Shown piece by piece: positions 63,458 through 64,000 of a stretch of 64,000 nucleotides of DNA; position 1 is the first letter of the stretch, and each line of letters starts with the position of its first letter. This DNA comes from Ophiobolus disseminans (taxonomy: Eukaryota; Ascomycota; Dothideomycetes; Pleosporales; Phaeosphaeriaceae): the NCBI GenBank assembly GCA_010093685.1, contig MU006240.1:574943-638942 (forward strand). Direction: 5' to 3'. A model generated the notes under the pieces. The model was given only the letters and a program-made list of their open reading frames with translations, searched no databases and had not been told where the DNA came from. The translations under genes were made by a program, and so were the position numbers.

Positions 63458-64000
63458 TTACACCGATCCTGCTTCTGCTCGATCCTGCTTCTGCGATGCA
63501 AGCGCTTCAGAATAGTGTTGACGACATGCGTAGGTAGTTGGATGATCCTCTCCAAGGATGACGGGGTATGCAGCGCATGCCCTTTCGTATAGAACAAACG
63601 ATTCATCGTAGCGATGCCGATTCGCAAGGAGATAAGCGAGGCAGTACACGCTCATCAGCGTCTCTGGATGCTCACGCCCGAGCACCGTCTCTTTCAGCGA
63701 CAGCGCCTGTCTGTTCATTGCTTCCGCCGCCTTGTACTTGCCTTGGCTGTCCAGCACAAGTGCCAAGTTGCTCATGGTCGTCAGCGTTGATGGATGCTCA
63801 CGCCCGAGCACCATCTCTTTCAGCAACAGCGTCTGTCTGTTCATTGCTTCCGCCGCCTCGTACTTGCCTTGGCTGTTCAGCACAATGGCCAAGTTGCCCA
63901 TGGTTGTCAGCGTCTCTGGATGCTCACGCCCAAGCACCGTCTCTTTCAGCAACAGCGTCTGTCTGTTCATCGCTTCCGCCGCCTCGTACTTGCCTTGGCT
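63458..64000 (-). CDS. TPR (kinesin-light-chain type) repeat protein, C-terminal part, probably NB-ARC/TPR NLR-like
   Basis: The frame runs off the right edge of the window; the stop is at 63460-63458. Three full 42-residue TPR_12-type repeats are visible: AEAMNRQTLLLKETVLGREH with PETLTTMGNLAIVLNSQGKY; a second differing at a few positions; and a diverged third ending LANRHRYDE. The last part SFVLYERACAAYPVILGEDH and PTTYACRQHYSEAL is the usual end of these arrays. In fungi such near-identical TPR_12 arrays typically close NB-ARC or NACHT proteins, patatin-TPR or related NLR-like proteins involved in non-self recognition. The N-terminal domains lie outside the window, so the exact class is unknown. 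The first two repeats are about 126 bases each and highly similar. Confidence 0.8.
   Translation of the reverse strand, partial: SQGKYEAAEAMNRQTLLLKETVLGREHPETLTTMGNLAIVLNSQGKYEAAEAMNRQTLLLKEMVLGREHPSTLTTMSNLALVLDSQGKYKAAEAMNRQALSLKETVLGREHPETLMSVYCLAYLLANRHRYDESFVLYERACAAYPVILGEDHPTTYACRQHYSEALASQKQDRAEAGSV

Noticed and set aside
1..64000. CRISPR array, bacterial operon or rRNA genes
   Set aside because: No direct-repeat/spacer pattern and no rRNA sequence; introns and gene families are fungal.

Overview
The window is nuclear DNA from a filamentous ascomycete (Pezizomycotina). The evidence is short GT-AG introns of about 45-60 bases with CTGAC- or CTAAC-like branch points, strong CA(A/C)CATG-type starts, and a recognisable set of fungal genes: an SNM1/Artemis-type nuclease, L-arabitol dehydrogenase, Ada3/Ngg1, an STB6-like Sin3-binding protein, Rmd5/Gid2, an S1/P1 nuclease, a DUF6594 protein and an NB-ARC/TPR-type repeat protein. 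A Dothideomycete is my best guess from the gene families, but that is inference. Genes lie on both strands, are not in operons and share no single pathway.

Layout. 0-6 kb: one conserved small gene, two degenerate kinase-like relics in tandem, and a large unrecognised gene whose first splice junction forms a stop codon. 5.7-8.1 kb: no gene seen. 8-33.7 kb: a mostly conserved core segment with an allantoate/nicotinate-type MFS permease, a long nuclear-looking protein, a conserved 292-residue protein, the SNM1-family nuclease, L-arabitol 4-dehydrogenase, a PA-TM-RING ubiquitin ligase divergent from Ada3, an LPRELRD-type protein, a very long sterol-glucosyltransferase-like protein ending in ubiquitin-interacting-like motifs, and a secreted S1/P1 nuclease. 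34-43.5 kb: a broken LPRELRD-type gene, a RING protein, a VOC-fold dioxygenase, the STB6-like gene, a broken CWC25 copy, then intact rmd5.

43.5-64 kb looks like accessory DNA: two copies of one inverted-repeat element, a 42-bp minisatellite, a C2H2 zinc-finger gene, an eroded multi-exon gene, a mitochondrial membrane protein, a coiled-coil protein, a retropepsin-like gene, an HSP70-like fragment, a DUF6594 protein, a kinase (APH) gene with a frameshift and an in-frame stop, two orphan genes, two near-adjacent perfect palindromes, and the end of a TPR-repeat gene that runs off the window.

The most notable theme is the number of otherwise coherent genes that carry one or two in-frame stops, mostly TAG, or a one-base frame slip. 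Ordinary decay or RIP-like mutation is the plainest explanation. A-to-I mRNA editing (UAG to UGG), known from other filamentous ascomycetes, is a testable alternative for some of them. Exon boundaries below were read by eye from splice signals and frame continuity; no database search was run.
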